A DNA stretch of 64,000 nt from Planctomycetota bacterium (GCA_016191165.1 JACPPF010000071.1:1-64000); one strand, 5' to 3'. Shown: positions 21,432 to 30,792, numbered from the stretch's first letter. The notes: generated by a model not told the origin, from the sequence alone. Numbers and translations are program-made.

Positions 21432-23963
21432 TCACTTCGACAGAAACGGTTCACTTGCCGCAATCAGCTCGACGAGCGCCAGCAAACGATCGCCTCGCTG
21501 GCGCAAGGTCGGGACGAGGGCGTCAGCCGCCGCGATGTCGCCGAGCGTGAGTGAGCGACCCAGGGCGTAAGCCATCACCTTGCGCAGCAGCGCGCGCCGA
21601 AAAGCGTCGGACTTCGAGCGGAGTAGTTCATTTTGCAATTCGCGCATGCCGTTGACCGTGACGCCGCCTGGCAATTCGGCCTTCGCTTCGACCGGGTGCG
21701 ACGTCCGGCGCTTGCGTAGTGATGCGCCGACACCGTCGCGCATCCAGTTGCCAACGGCGTCGTATTCCTCGAACGCGATGCCCCAGGGATCAATCTTGCG
21801 ATGGCATCCCATGCACGCGGCGCTATTGCGATGGACGGCGAGCGCCTGAGGGATGGTCAGATTCCTCACCTTCGGAGCCTTGCGATCCAACTCCGGCACA
21901 TTCGGCGGCGGGGGCGGCGGCGTCTCGTCGAACAGATTTTTGAGCAGCCACATGCCGCGCTTGATCGGGTGGCCATCTTTACCATCCGATAGGCCTGTGA
22001 GGACGCTGGCATGGGTCAAGACGCCGCCGCGGTGGTGGGCTTCGTTTAGCTTGACCTTGCGAAATTGGGGCCCCGTCACGCCCGCGATGCCGTAATGCGT
22101 TGCCAGCGTTTCGTTGAGGCACGTGAAGTCGGAGGCGAGGAACCGGAAGATGCTCATGTCGCCGCGCAAGACCTCGCCGAAAAAGTGGATCGTCTCCAGC
22201 CGCATCGCCGCCGCGAGCTGGTCGTCGAAGCCCGGGTAGCTGCTCTTGCTGACCGTCACCCGTTGCAGGCGATCAAGCTCCAGCCATTGCTCGGCAAACT
22301 GCTCGATGAACAACCAGGCCCGGGGGTCTTGAATCATGCGGCGAATCTGCGCGGCCCGGACGGCGGGTTCGCGCAACTTCCGCTGGTCGGCGAGGCGAAT
22401 GAGCTCCTCGTCGGGCATGGTGCTCCACAAGAAATAGGCGAGCCGCGCCGCGGCTTCATGATCGGTCAGCGGCTCCTTGGTTCCACCCGTGCGGCTCACG
22501 GGCAGGCCGAGAAATCGCGGCGAACTCAACACCACGCCAAGCGTATCTCTCAAGCTTTCTTCCAAAGTATCGGTGTTCGCGCGTGCCTTCGCCCAGTATT
22601 TCATCAAGCGATCGAGTTCAGTCGGGGAGATCGGCCCGCGATAGGCGCGAGAAGCAAAGCGGCGCACGACTTCCCGAGCGTACGCCGGCTCGGGCATCTT
22701 CCCTTTGGCGAACAGAATGTTGGTATGGGTCACGGGAGGCCAAATCTCGAAAAACGGGGTTTCGACCTCGATCCATTCGATCTTCATCCGCGGCGGCGTC
22801 GCTTCGCCCTTGATCACCTTGGCCGAATTCCACGCCGCTACCAGCGCCGAGTTTCTGTCGTTCAGCGGCCCCGAATTCGGGACCGAGACGTTCTCCATCC
22901 GAACCCGAAATTCATACGTGCGGTAATCGGTGTGATCAATGACGATCGGCTCGCCAAGGGTTGTCAACTCGACGCCGTGAAAGTTCGTCGAACCCACGGC
23001 GACCGTCAATACGGGCAAGCGGACGGCGTTCTTCTCCTCGCCGTGCGCGATGCGCGCGGCCCGGACCTTGATTCTTGTTTCGCCCTTGCGAAATGCTTGA
23101 TGAAATCCAAAGGCGTAACAGCGTTCCGGCATCTGCACAGCAGCCTCGCCAAAGCGCCGGATTGCCGAGGGCGCCAGGGTTCCGTCCCAGATCTTGTTTT
23201 TGTCCTTGTCCTTGTCCCGATTTGGCAACGACATGTTCCAGATCCGGAACGCTTTACCCTTCTTGGTCACGTATTCAAAGGACTCACCCGGTCGACCTTC
23301 CGGCCTGGGCAGCGGAGTCACCTCATACTTGGCGTGCTTCTCGCCCACGGAAAGGCGATAGCGATGGACCATCGGCGGCGGGCCCGTCACGATCGCCTCC
23401 GCGAGCGCTTCATCCGCGATTTGCAGGTAGGTCTCATATTGAAGCGGCGACATCCGGAGCGTTTCGCCGTCGTTTTGGAAGCCGTCCTTCGATCGCCCAT
23501 CCTCCGGAAGCCGCTTGCCGAATTCGATCGGCAGGCCGAGCAGATATTGCATCGTCCGCTCATACTCGCGGCGAGTCAGACGGCGGAAGTGCGTGGCCTG
23601 GTTTTTCGCGATGGCGGCGCGGCGGCGCTCCTGGGCGAGCCAGGCCGTCATCAAATCGCGGTCCTCTTTCTTGAGGACTGGCGCCTTCGCCGGAGGCATG
23701 TCCCCGAAATTGAGCCGATCGTGAACCTCACGCCAAGGATCACCGTCCTTGCCCTTGACGAGATCGGGGTCGAGCTTGTCAATCCGCAATTTCCCCTTGG
23801 CCGTCTCGGAACCGTGACAGCCGTAACAGTGCTTCTTGAAGAGCGGAGCCACGCGGGCGAAGGGAATGACCTCGTTCGCACGAACCGCCCCCGGTCCGAC
23901 CCCCACGAACAAGGCGGCGAACGCGACAATCGGTCCACACGCAAATGGGTGAAATACGGCCAT
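21432..23963 (-). CDS. DUF1587/1592/1588/1585 cytochrome-like protein
   Basis: An 843-residue secreted protein. A signal peptide (MAVFHPFACGPIV...) is followed by a haem c site, CYGCHG (about residue 46), of the planctomycete cytochrome C kind. Then come a DUF1587 segment (THFRRLTRREYERTMQYLLG), a DUF1592 part (AARLAYFLWSTMPDEELIRLA), a DUF1588 part (HRGGVLTHASVLTGLSDG), a second haem-like site CMGCHRKIDPWG and a DUF1585 end. Start ATG at 23963 is preferred over TTG at 24005 because it puts the signal peptide at the front. Together with the DUF1552 protein this family forms a planctomycete pair of unknown function. Confidence 0.9.
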   Translation of the reverse strand: MAVFHPFACGPIVAFAALFVGVGPGAVRANEVIPFARVAPLFKKHCYGCHGSETAKGKLRIDKLDPDLVKGKDGDPWREVHDRLNFGDMPPAKAPVLKKEDRDLMTAWLAQERRRAAIAKNQATHFRRLTRREYERTMQYLLGLPIEFGKRLPEDGRSKDGFQNDGETLRMSPLQYETYLQIADEALAEAIVTGPPPMVHRYRLSVGEKHAKYEVTPLPRPEGRPGESFEYVTKKGKAFRIWNMSLPNRDKDKDKNKIWDGTLAPSAIRRFGEAAVQMPERCYAFGFHQAFRKGETRIKVRAARIAHGEEKNAVRLPVLTVAVGSTNFHGVELTTLGEPIVIDHTDYRTYEFRVRMENVSVPNSGPLNDRNSALVAAWNSAKVIKGEATPPRMKIEWIEVETPFFEIWPPVTHTNILFAKGKMPEPAYAREVVRRFASRAYRGPISPTELDRLMKYWAKARANTDTLEESLRDTLGVVLSSPRFLGLPVSRTGGTKEPLTDHEAAARLAYFLWSTMPDEELIRLADQRKLREPAVRAAQIRRMIQDPRAWLFIEQFAEQWLELDRLQRVTVSKSSYPGFDDQLAAAMRLETIHFFGEVLRGDMSIFRFLASDFTCLNETLATHYGIAGVTGPQFRKVKLNEAHHRGGVLTHASVLTGLSDGKDGHPIKRGMWLLKNLFDETPPPPPPNVPELDRKAPKVRNLTIPQALAVHRNSAACMGCHRKIDPWGIAFEEYDAVGNWMRDGVGASLRKRRTSHPVEAKAELPGGVTVNGMRELQNELLRSKSDAFRRALLRKVMAYALGRSLTLGDIAAADALVPTLRQRGDRLLALVELIAASEPFLSK

Positions 23964-24345
23964 GTCAAGGTGATCTCGAATTTGTGTCGGCAGGCAAGAA
24001 TCCAACGTCCAGGCGATCCCAGGTAGTTGGATCGACGGATCGCGAAACGGCCATCGCTTGGGGGGAGAGTACGTGATTGATCATATTGCAACCGGCGATA
24101 AAACGCAATTCAAAAGTCTGCGGCGGACGGCGATTGCGGTCATGCGGCCTCTGGCAGAAGCGACCGCAAGTGGGGCGGTTTCATCGCTGGTCGTGGATGT
24201 ACCGTTCGGACCGCGACAACGAGCTCCGGTGTTGAGCCGCTTCCCCGAATCCCCGGCCAGGACTTCGGGGATCGCCGTTTGGTGTTTGCGACGATACAAT
24301 GGGTCCAGTCTCACGAGTATTCAAACCTAGTCAGGAAAGATCATC
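23964..24345. other. Non-coding gap of 382 bases
   Basis: It separates the divergent DUF1592 gene and the small basic protein. It holds no credible gene. A short hairpin-like CCCCGAA...TTCGGGG lies near 24245-24270. Promoters for both genes must lie here, but none was convincing. Confidence 0.5.
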
Positions 24346-24513
24346 ATGGGTGAACGTCAATCGGAGTTGCGGCGCAGGCGATCGCGCGCGAAGAAAATGG
24401 CGAAACTCAAGGCGCGCCTGGCCAAGGCCAAGACCAACAACGATAAGGATCAGGCCCTCAAAAAGATTCACCGCATCAGCCCGTGGTGGAAAGCGCCCGT
24501 TGCCGCCAGCTAG
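24346..24513 (+). CDS. Small basic protein resembling DUF6800
   Basis: A 55-residue protein beginning MGERQSELRRRRSRAKKMAK and ending HRISPWWKAPVAAS, very rich in Arg and Lys up front. The MGER-x-SE-x-RRRR opening matches my recollection of DUF6800, a short planctomycete-specific family of unknown function. A weak AGGAAAG lies 10 bases before the ATG. It may bind RNA or DNA, judged only from composition. Confidence 0.6.
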   Translation: MGERQSELRRRRSRAKKMAKLKARLAKAKTNNDKDQALKKIHRISPWWKAPVAAS

Positions 24514-24629
24514 TGGTTCGGCGCTGCTGTTATGACCCGGAACCATTGGTGGCGGCCTCGTTGAGGATATTTCCATCGCCAACGCTTTCGGCTCGTTGGA
24601 GGTGGCGCGACCGGAACCCAGGGTATCCC

Positions 24630-25313
24630 ATGCAACTGCCCGCGACATGGACCGAGTTGCTGGGACAGGAGACAGCGACGTCGTACTTCAACACGCTTCG
24701 TCGGTTTGTCATGGCCGAGCGATCGGTTGGCGAGGTTTTCCCGCCCGCCGATCAAGTTTTTACCGCCCTGGAGTTGACGCCGCCCGGCGCGGTACGGGTG
24801 GTGATCCTGGGGCAGGATCCATACCACGATGTCGGCCAGGCGCACGGCCTGGCGTTCTCGGTTTTGCCGCCTGTCAAGGCGCCCGCGTCCCTGCGCAATG
24901 TTTTCAAGGAACTGCACGCCGATCTGGGATGCGCGCCGCCGCGGCACGGTTGCCTGATCCCCTGGGCCAAACAGGGCGTGCTGTTGCTCAACACCGTGCT
25001 CACGGTTCGGGCCCATAAGCCGAATTCACATCGCGGCCAGGGCTGGGAAACTTTCACGGATACGCTCATCACCCGACTAAGTAACAGGCCGTATCCGATC
25101 ATTTTCGTATTGTGGGGCAAGCCGGCACAGGCCAAGAAAAAACAGATTGACGTTAGCCGGCACATCGTCCTCGAAGCGGCGCACCCGTCGCCCCTGTCGG
25201 CTCACAACGGCTTCTTCGGCAGCCGGCCGTTTTCCGCGATCAATCGAATTCTCTGCGAATGGAATCAAGCCGAGATCGACTGGGCGATTCCCGATGCCCT
25301 CGAGGTTCCGTAG
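24630..25313 (+). CDS. ung: Uracil-DNA glycosylase, family 1
   Basis: A 227-residue DNA repair enzyme that removes uracil from DNA. Family 1 motifs are intact: GQDPYHDVGQAHGLAFS (catalytic Asp in the first, water-activating), LLLNTVLTV, FVLWGKPAQ and HPSPLSAHNGFFGSRPFS (the leucine loop). The length is that of Escherichia coli Ung. The chosen start at 24630 puts LPATWTELLGQE at the front as in the family; the frame opens at 24483. tpiA follows 62 bases later. Confidence 0.96.
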   Translation: MQLPATWTELLGQETATSYFNTLRRFVMAERSVGEVFPPADQVFTALELTPPGAVRVVILGQDPYHDVGQAHGLAFSVLPPVKAPASLRNVFKELHADLGCAPPRHGCLIPWAKQGVLLLNTVLTVRAHKPNSHRGQGWETFTDTLITRLSNRPYPIIFVLWGKPAQAKKKQIDVSRHIVLEAAHPSPLSAHNGFFGSRPFSAINRILCEWNQAEIDWAIPDALEVP

Positions 25314-25375
25314 GATTCGTTTAGCGTTCGCGGGACATTCTCGGCCGCTTCACGAATTTGCGAGGAATCAAGCTC

Positions 25376-26134
25376 ATGCGCAAGAAATTCATCGCGGGCA
25401 ACTGGAAGATGAACACGAGTGGCATCGACGGCGAGTTACTGGCTGCGGGCGTGGTCAACGGAGTGGCGGACGAGACACGCGTTACCGTTGCCGTCTGCCC
25501 GCCATTTCCGTTTTTGGCCCGCATCGCCCAGGTCGTCAAGGGCACGCCGGTCGCACTCGGGGCGCAGAATTGCTATCCGAAAGCTAATGGCGCTTTTACC
25601 GGCGAAATCAGCCCGGGCATGTTGATTGACGTCGGCTGTCAATACGTCATTGTGGGGCACAGCGAGCGCAGGCAAATCTTCAAGGAGTCCGACGCCTTCA
25701 TCAATCAAAAAATCCACGCCGCCCTCGGGGCTGGACTTCGCGTAATCCTCTGCATCGGTGAAACGCTCGACGAACGCCAATCCAATCGCACCGAAGCCGT
25801 GCTTGATGCCCAGTTGACGGGCTCGCTGGCGAACGTCACCGCTGAATTGTTGAGGAACGTGGTTCTCGCCTACGAACCAGTCTGGGCAATCGGCACTGGC
25901 GTCAACGCGACGCCACAGCAGGCCCAGGACGCTCATGCGTTCGTGCGTAAGCGAGTCGGCCAGCTGTGCGGGGCCGCGGCTGCTCAGGCGATCGTCATTC
26001 AATATGGCGGCAGCGTCAAGCCCGACAACGCAGCGACGCTGCTAGGCCAGCCGGACGTGGACGGCGCTCTCGTCGGCGGCGCAAGTCTGAAGGCGGACGA
26101 TTTTCTCGAGATCGTCCGCGCGGGCATCCAATAG
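25376..26134 (+). CDS. tpiA: Triosephosphate isomerase
   Basis: A 252-residue glycolytic enzyme interconverting dihydroxyacetone phosphate and glyceraldehyde 3-phosphate. Landmarks are GNWKMN (Lys), VIVGHSERR (His), AYEPVWAIGTG (catalytic Glu) and IQYGGSVKPDNA (phosphate grip). The start at 25376 has GAGGAAT 10 bases upstream and matches the family N-terminus. It lies between ung and rplY. The usual secG is not next to it. Confidence 0.97.
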   Translation: MRKKFIAGNWKMNTSGIDGELLAAGVVNGVADETRVTVAVCPPFPFLARIAQVVKGTPVALGAQNCYPKANGAFTGEISPGMLIDVGCQYVIVGHSERRQIFKESDAFINQKIHAALGAGLRVILCIGETLDERQSNRTEAVLDAQLTGSLANVTAELLRNVVLAYEPVWAIGTGVNATPQQAQDAHAFVRKRVGQLCGAAAAQAIVIQYGGSVKPDNAATLLGQPDVDGALVGGASLKADDFLEIVRAGIQ

Positions 26135-26308
26135 GCCGTTTGCGGTTCGACGTTCGCGCGGCGCCATACGAACGCGAAGCCGCGCAAGGAACAATTTTGT
26201 CGCTGCCCCCCTTGTAACCTCCCCGCGTTTTCAAATAATAGCTTTTCCGCCGAGGCGATTGAAAGGTGGGGATGCTGTCCCCTTGATAAGTCGTTGTTGA
26301 GGAAAATC

Positions 26309-26965
26309 ATGGCTGTTGCATACGTTTTGGAAGTTCAAGAGCGCTCCAAGTCCGGCACCAACGCCGCCAAACAAGTGCGAAAAAAAGGACTGGTCCCCGC
26401 CGTCATCTACGGGAAGGGCGAGGTGACCGAGTCGCTATCGGTTCCCGCGGATTTGCTGAACAAGGCCATCCGCCAGGGTGTCCGAATCTTTGACGTAACC
26501 AAGGGCGGCGCCATGCAGAAGGCCCTGTTGCGTGAGGTTCAGTGGGACCCGCTCGGGCACGATGTCCTTCACGCCGATTTCTATCGCGTCTCCGCCGACG
26601 AAAAAATCACCCTTGAGGTCAAGGTCGAGTTGCGCGGCACCTCTCCCGGTGTTACGGGCGGCGGGGTGCTCGTGCAACAGATTCACAGCCTTTCGGTCGA
26701 ATGCCTCATTGTCAACATTCCCGAATCGATCCGTGTTTTGATTAATGATTTGCAGATCGATCAGGCCATCCACGTCAAAGACTTGCAGCTGCCCGAGGGG
26801 GTGGCTGTGATGAACGATCCGGAAGCGATTGTGGTTCAGGTGTCGCAGAAGGTTATTGAGGAAGAAGCCCCTGCCGCCGCACCGCTGGCTGGCGAACAAG
26901 CGGAACCGGAGGTCATCGCCCGCGCCAAGCCGGAAGAGGAAGAGGCCGACGAGAAAAAGAAGTAA
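26309..26965 (+). CDS. rplY: 50S ribosomal protein L25, CTC form
   Basis: A 218-residue two-domain bL25, of the general stress (CTC) type, binding 5S rRNA. N-terminal part: AVAYVLEVQERSKSGTNAAK and the GLVPAVIYGKG turn; C-terminal beta domain ends in an acidic tail. The start is ATG at 26309 with TTGAGGA before it. The pth gene follows 65 bases later, a common bacterial arrangement. Confidence 0.95.
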   Translation: MAVAYVLEVQERSKSGTNAAKQVRKKGLVPAVIYGKGEVTESLSVPADLLNKAIRQGVRIFDVTKGGAMQKALLREVQWDPLGHDVLHADFYRVSADEKITLEVKVELRGTSPGVTGGGVLVQQIHSLSVECLIVNIPESIRVLINDLQIDQAIHVKDLQLPEGVAVMNDPEAIVVQVSQKVIEEEAPAAAPLAGEQAEPEVIARAKPEEEEADEKKK

Positions 26966-27030
26966 CTCGCATCGGGTGCGGGGCACGTTGGAAAGACGTA
27001 TCGGCGCGCAGATGGTCCGGGAGCCTGCTG

Positions 27031-27591
27031 ATGAAACTGGTGGTGGGCCTGGGCAACCCTGGCAAACGCTACGACGGCACACGCCACAACGTAGGCTTTG
27101 CCGTGGTGGACGCCCTCGCGTCCGCGCCGGATGTGCAGAGTTTTCAGGATCGCTTCGACGCCGATGTTGCTGAATGGCACGACGCCGGCGAAAAGATCCT
27201 GCTGATGAAGCCGCAAACGTTCATGAACCTGAGCGGTCGATCCGTTCGCCAGGCGGTCGATTTTTATCAGATGGAACTGACCGACCTTCTGATCGTGTGC
27301 GACGATATGGCTCTGCCGCTTGGCAAGCTGCGTTTTCGAGCCAGAGGTACGCACGGGGGGCATAACGGGTTGCGCGACATTCAGCAGCACCTGGGCACCA
27401 CGGATTACGCTCGCCTGCGCATCGGCGTGGAGGCGCCGGACAAGGAAAAGGACGCCGTCGATCACGTGCTCGGCAAGTTCAAACCGAGCGAGAGGCCGGT
27501 TGTCGCCGATGCGATTTCCCTCGCCGCCCAGGGCGTTGCCATGTGGGTTGGGCAGGGTATCCAAAAGTGCATGAATCAGTATAACGCATAG
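27031..27591 (+). CDS. pth: Peptidyl-tRNA hydrolase
   Basis: A 186-residue enzyme that recycles peptidyl-tRNA. Family residues present: GLGNPGKRYDGTRHNVGF (catalytic His), KPQTFMNLSG (Asn), VCDDMALPLG (Asp) and GGHNGLRDI. Length is normal. It follows rplY and precedes rpsF, the usual neighbourhood. Confidence 0.97.
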   Translation: MKLVVGLGNPGKRYDGTRHNVGFAVVDALASAPDVQSFQDRFDADVAEWHDAGEKILLMKPQTFMNLSGRSVRQAVDFYQMELTDLLIVCDDMALPLGKLRFRARGTHGGHNGLRDIQQHLGTTDYARLRIGVEAPDKEKDAVDHVLGKFKPSERPVVADAISLAAQGVAMWVGQGIQKCMNQYNA

Positions 27592-27601
27592 TTCACGGTT
27601 G

Positions 27602-27619
27602 CGGGCGACCTTTCGCCCG
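27602..27619 (+). promoter_or_regulatory. Hairpin in the rpsF leader
   Basis: CGGGCGACCTTTCGCCCG folds into a perfect seven-base stem with a four-base loop, 22 bases before the rpsF start. Bacterial rpsF leaders often contain a structure bound by the S6:S18 pair. The diagnostic CCG bulge is not obvious, so this could also be a plain hairpin. Confidence 0.35.
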
Positions 27620-27641
27620 GCCTGACAGGGGAAGATTTTTC

Positions 27642-28085
27642 ATGGCTGCGAATGTTTACGAGTGCATGTTCATCCTCGATTCTTCCAAGGTCGCTGGCAA
27701 TCTCGATGCCGCTGACAAACAGATCCGCGCGACCCTGGAAAAGCACAACGCCGAGGTCCTGGTGGGCCGGCTCTGGGATGAGCGGAAATTCGCCTATCCG
27801 ATCAAGAAACAAAAGAAGGGGATTTATTACCTCACCTACTTTTCCTCGGAAGGCAAGAACCTGGTGCCGATCGAGAACGACTTCTCGCTCAACGAGACGA
27901 TTCTCAGGCTCATGATTCTAAAAATCCATCCGAAACTTGTGGAGACCATGCTCAAACTCGCCACCGGCGAACACGCTGCGGCGTTGCACAATATGCAAGA
28001 GGATGCAACAGGGGATGATGGCGTGCCGGTCGATTTGGGCGTCAACGACGGGCCTGGCCAGCGCCGCGGGCGACGCCACGATTAA
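27642..28085 (+). CDS. rpsF: 30S ribosomal protein S6
   Basis: A 147-residue protein of the small subunit platform. NVYECMFILDSSKVAG opens the fold and DERKFAYPIKKQKKGIYYL carries the rRNA/S18 contact surface; the family end is followed by an acidic extension (GDDGVPVDLGVNDG) of about 40 residues. GGGGAAG precedes the ATG. It heads the rpsF-ssb-rplI-dnaB group. Confidence 0.95.
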   Translation: MAANVYECMFILDSSKVAGNLDAADKQIRATLEKHNAEVLVGRLWDERKFAYPIKKQKKGIYYLTYFSSEGKNLVPIENDFSLNETILRLMILKIHPKLVETMLKLATGEHAAALHNMQEDATGDDGVPVDLGVNDGPGQRRGRRHD

Positions 28086-28183
28086 CGACGCGATGCTTTC
28101 GGGATACTCCAATACAATAACTAAACCGTGTTTGGCGTCGCATTGTCAATCCAGGCATCCAAACCTCAGACGGAGAAAGCACC

Positions 28184-28690
28184 ATGGCGAACCTCAACAA
28201 GGTCATGTTGATCGGTCGTCTGACCCGCGACCCGGAAGTGCGCATGTTCTCCAATGGCGGCAAGGTCGCGAATTTCGGCTTCGCCGTCAACAATCGGCGC
28301 AAGAATCCACAAAGCGGCCAATGGGAGGACGAGCCGGTTTTCCTAGATTGCGAAGCATTCAACCGCGGTGAAACGGGCAAGACGGCCGACTTGATCGAGC
28401 AATACCTGCGGAAAGGCTATCAAGCCTACATTGAAGGCCACCTGAAACTCGACCAGTGGAATGACAAGACATCGGGGGAAAAACGCTCGAGGTTGAAGAT
28501 CGTGGTTGACAACGTCCAGTTTCTCGAACCGCGTCGTGATGGCGGTTCGGGCGATGGCCAGCGAAGTTCCGCCCCGCGCCGCTCGGACGCACCGCCCCCT
28601 CCGGCGGATTACGATTCGGGACCGGACATGGGCGAGCCCCCCATGAATCCGCCCCCGCCCGCCAAGGGCGAGCAGGACATTCCGTTTTAA
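28184..28690 (+). CDS. ssb: Single-stranded DNA-binding protein
   Basis: A 168-residue OB-fold protein that coats single-stranded DNA. NLNKVMLIGRLTRDPEVR starts the fold, a flexible Pro/Ser-rich linker follows and the C-terminal tip GEQDIPF is the docking peptide for repair and replication partners. The start is 28184, preceded by GGAGAAAGCACC. It is 98 bases downstream of rpsF in the same order as in many bacteria, but rpsR does not follow. Confidence 0.97.
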   Translation: MANLNKVMLIGRLTRDPEVRMFSNGGKVANFGFAVNNRRKNPQSGQWEDEPVFLDCEAFNRGETGKTADLIEQYLRKGYQAYIEGHLKLDQWNDKTSGEKRSRLKIVVDNVQFLEPRRDGGSGDGQRSSAPRRSDAPPPPADYDSGPDMGEPPMNPPPPAKGEQDIPF

Positions 28691-28705
28691 AGAGATTGGC
28701 GAACT

Positions 28706-28770
28706 GAGCCGCGTGAGCGGCCGGGTCATTTATGTATTAATTTCAATCGGCCCGTTACGCGGCACGGCTC
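28706..28770. repeat. Palindromic intergenic repeat, GAGCCGCG family
   Basis: GAGCCGCGTGAGCGGCC is mirrored by CGGCCCGTTACGCGGCACGGCTC. It lies between ssb and rplI where rpsR is often found. A relative lies at 63151-63210. Confidence 0.6.
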
Positions 28771-28816
28771 GCCACGAAATTCGTTTTTAAAGAGTCTTGT
28801 TCTCAGGAATCCTCCA

Positions 28817-29329
28817 ATGCCTCCCAAACGACGCAATCAGGTTCTCAAGGGCAATCACGGCGGCATGCAACTCTTGCTCACCGAAGACGTTCCCCACCTG
28901 GGCCAGCAGGGCGATCTCGTCGAGGTCAAGATGGGGTATGGCCGCAACTATCTCCTGCCTCAAGGGCTGGCGACCGTACCCACGCAGCACAACCTCAAAC
29001 TTTTGGATTTGCACAAGAAGCGAGTCAACCAGGCGCGCGAGTCAAAAATCGCCGACCTCAAAGCGATGGCCGACCAAATCGCTCGCGTCCCCCAGCTGAC
29101 CATCGAAGCCAACGCCAACGAAGAAGGACATCTTTATGGCTCGGTAGGCGAGGCCGACATTTCAAAAACCCTCAAAGGCAAGAACCTCAAGGTTGAGACC
29201 GAAATGGTCAGGCTCGAAGGCATGATCAAGCAGTGTGGCCTCTACGAAGTCGATCTGAATCTCGGCTACGACATCACCGCCAAGGTCAAGGTCATGGTCG
29301 TGCCGCAGCAACAGCCTGAGAAAAAATAG
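28817..29329 (+). CDS. rplI: 50S ribosomal protein L9
   Basis: A 170-residue L9 with its N-terminal domain (QLLLTEDVPHLGQQGDLVEVK, GYGRNYLLPQGLA), long helix and C-terminal domain (ANEEGHLYGSV). Most bacterial L9 proteins begin at the residue equivalent to Met17 here (ATG at 28865), so 16 basic residues (MPPKRRNQVLKGNHGG) precede the canonical start. AGGAAT before 28817 supports the longer form. The next gene is dnaB. Confidence 0.94.
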   Translation: MPPKRRNQVLKGNHGGMQLLLTEDVPHLGQQGDLVEVKMGYGRNYLLPQGLATVPTQHNLKLLDLHKKRVNQARESKIADLKAMADQIARVPQLTIEANANEEGHLYGSVGEADISKTLKGKNLKVETEMVRLEGMIKQCGLYEVDLNLGYDITAKVKVMVVPQQQPEKK

Positions 29330-29350
29330 CGGACTGAATCGCTATAATTA

Positions 29351-29407
29351 CCAGCCCCGAGCTCGAGCGAAGGGGGGAATGATCCCCGCGCTCGCGCTCG
29401 GGGCTGG
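29351..29407. repeat. Palindromic intergenic repeat, CCAGCCCCGAGC family
   Basis: CCAGCCCCGAGC...GCTCGGGGCTGG arms with CGAGCGAAGGGGG and CCCCGCGCTCGCG inside. It ends 20 bases before dnaB. A second copy lies at 52101-52196. Confidence 0.65.
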
Positions 29408-29427
29408 TCAATTTAGGAGCCCCGGTC

Positions 29428-30792
29428 ATGTATCCAGACCCATCCGTCACGGACCGACTTCCGCCGCACAACCGCGATGCGGAACGCAGCCTCCTGGGAT
29501 CCATGCTGCGCGATAACCTCATCATTCCCGAGGCCGTCAACCTCGTCAAGGCGGAGCATTTTTACGTCTTCGGCCATCAGAAAATCTATGAAGCCATCAC
29601 GAAGCTCAACGACGACGACGGCAAGCCAGCCGATATCGTCACGGTTGCCGAGTGGCTGTCGCAGGCCAAGCTCATGGACGACGTGGGCGGGCATGGCTAC
29701 CTGATCGAACTGTTCGACGCCGCTCCGAGTGCCGCGCATTATCGGCAGTACGCGGAGATCATTCGCGAGAAGGCGATCGTCCGCAACCTGATCCACGCCT
29801 GCACCGATTTGCAGGCCGAGGCGTACGATCAAGCGTTGAAGCCGACTGAATTGCTCGACTCCGCGGAACGGCGCATTCTTGAAATCGCCGAGATGGGCAT
29901 CACGGGCGATACCGTGACGTTGCATGACGCCATCCAGGAGGCGTGGCATCGGCTCGATCAACGCAAGAAAAAAGGCGAGAACGAATTCAGCGGCATCCCC
30001 ACCGGCTTTCTCGATCTGGATAACCTCACCGCTGGTTTTCAGAACAATGAACTCATCGTCCTCGCGGCCCGGCCCAGCGTTGGCAAGACCGCGTTCGCGC
30101 TCAACATCGCCCGGCACGTGGTCGTCGAAGAAGGCCTGCCCGTGTTGTTCGTGAGCCTCGAACAGGCGCGCGTGGAATTGGCCGAACGCCTGTTATGCTG
30201 TCAAGCTCGGGTTGACAGCCACCGCTTGCGCCGCGGGCACCTTGGGGCCGACGACATCGACAAGATCCACGACGCGGGCGGGATCCTGAGCGAATCGAAG
30301 CTTTTCATCGACGATACCCCCGGCCAAAGCATGCTCCGCATTGCCGCCAATGCCAGACGCCTGAAGAAACGCCACGACCTTCGGCTCGTGATCATCGATT
30401 ACCTCCAGCTCATCGACCCGGACGATCGCCGCGAAAGCCGGCAGGAACAGGTTGCGGGCATTTCACGCCGCTTGAAATTCCTAGCCCGCGAGTTGAAAGT
30501 GCCGGTCGTCGCGCTCGCCCAGGTCAATCGCAGCTCGGAAGATCGGCAAGACCACCGCCCGCGTTTGAGCGACTTGCGCGAATCCGGCGCCATCGAGCAA
30601 GACGCCGACACCGTGATGATGCTGCATCGCCCCGACTACCACGAACCTGGCCAGCAAGAGGGCCTGGTCGAGGTCATCGTCGCCAAACAGCGCAATGGCC
30701 CCACGGGTGATGTGTCGCTGATGTACGTCAAGCAGTACATGCGATTCGAGAACTTCGCGGTCGAGCACTCGAGCAGCTTCGCCGGCGTCTAG
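29428..30792 (+). CDS. dnaB: Replicative DNA helicase DnaB
   Basis: A 454-residue ring helicase. The N-terminal domain has PPHNRDAERSLLGSMLRD, the RecA-type core has Walker A ARPSVGKTAFA, LFVSLEQ (usually LEM), VIIDYLQLI (Walker B) and SDLRESGAIEQDAD (arginine finger region). Length agrees with the family and no intein is present. The start is the ATG at 29428 with TTTAGGAGCCCC before it. It follows rplI. Confidence 0.96.
   Translation: MYPDPSVTDRLPPHNRDAERSLLGSMLRDNLIIPEAVNLVKAEHFYVFGHQKIYEAITKLNDDDGKPADIVTVAEWLSQAKLMDDVGGHGYLIELFDAAPSAAHYRQYAEIIREKAIVRNLIHACTDLQAEAYDQALKPTELLDSAERRILEIAEMGITGDTVTLHDAIQEAWHRLDQRKKKGENEFSGIPTGFLDLDNLTAGFQNNELIVLAARPSVGKTAFALNIARHVVVEEGLPVLFVSLEQARVELAERLLCCQARVDSHRLRRGHLGADDIDKIHDAGGILSESKLFIDDTPGQSMLRIAANARRLKKRHDLRLVIIDYLQLIDPDDRRESRQEQVAGISRRLKFLARELKVPVVALAQVNRSSEDRQDHRPRLSDLRESGAIEQDADTVMMLHRPDYHEPGQQEGLVEVIVAKQRNGPTGDVSLMYVKQYMRFENFAVEHSSSFAGV

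Noticed and set aside
22065-24026. 653-residue reading frame on the plus strand opposite the DUF1592 gene
   Set aside because: It mirrors the coding strand of a recognised family and has no motif of its own; it starts mid-gene.
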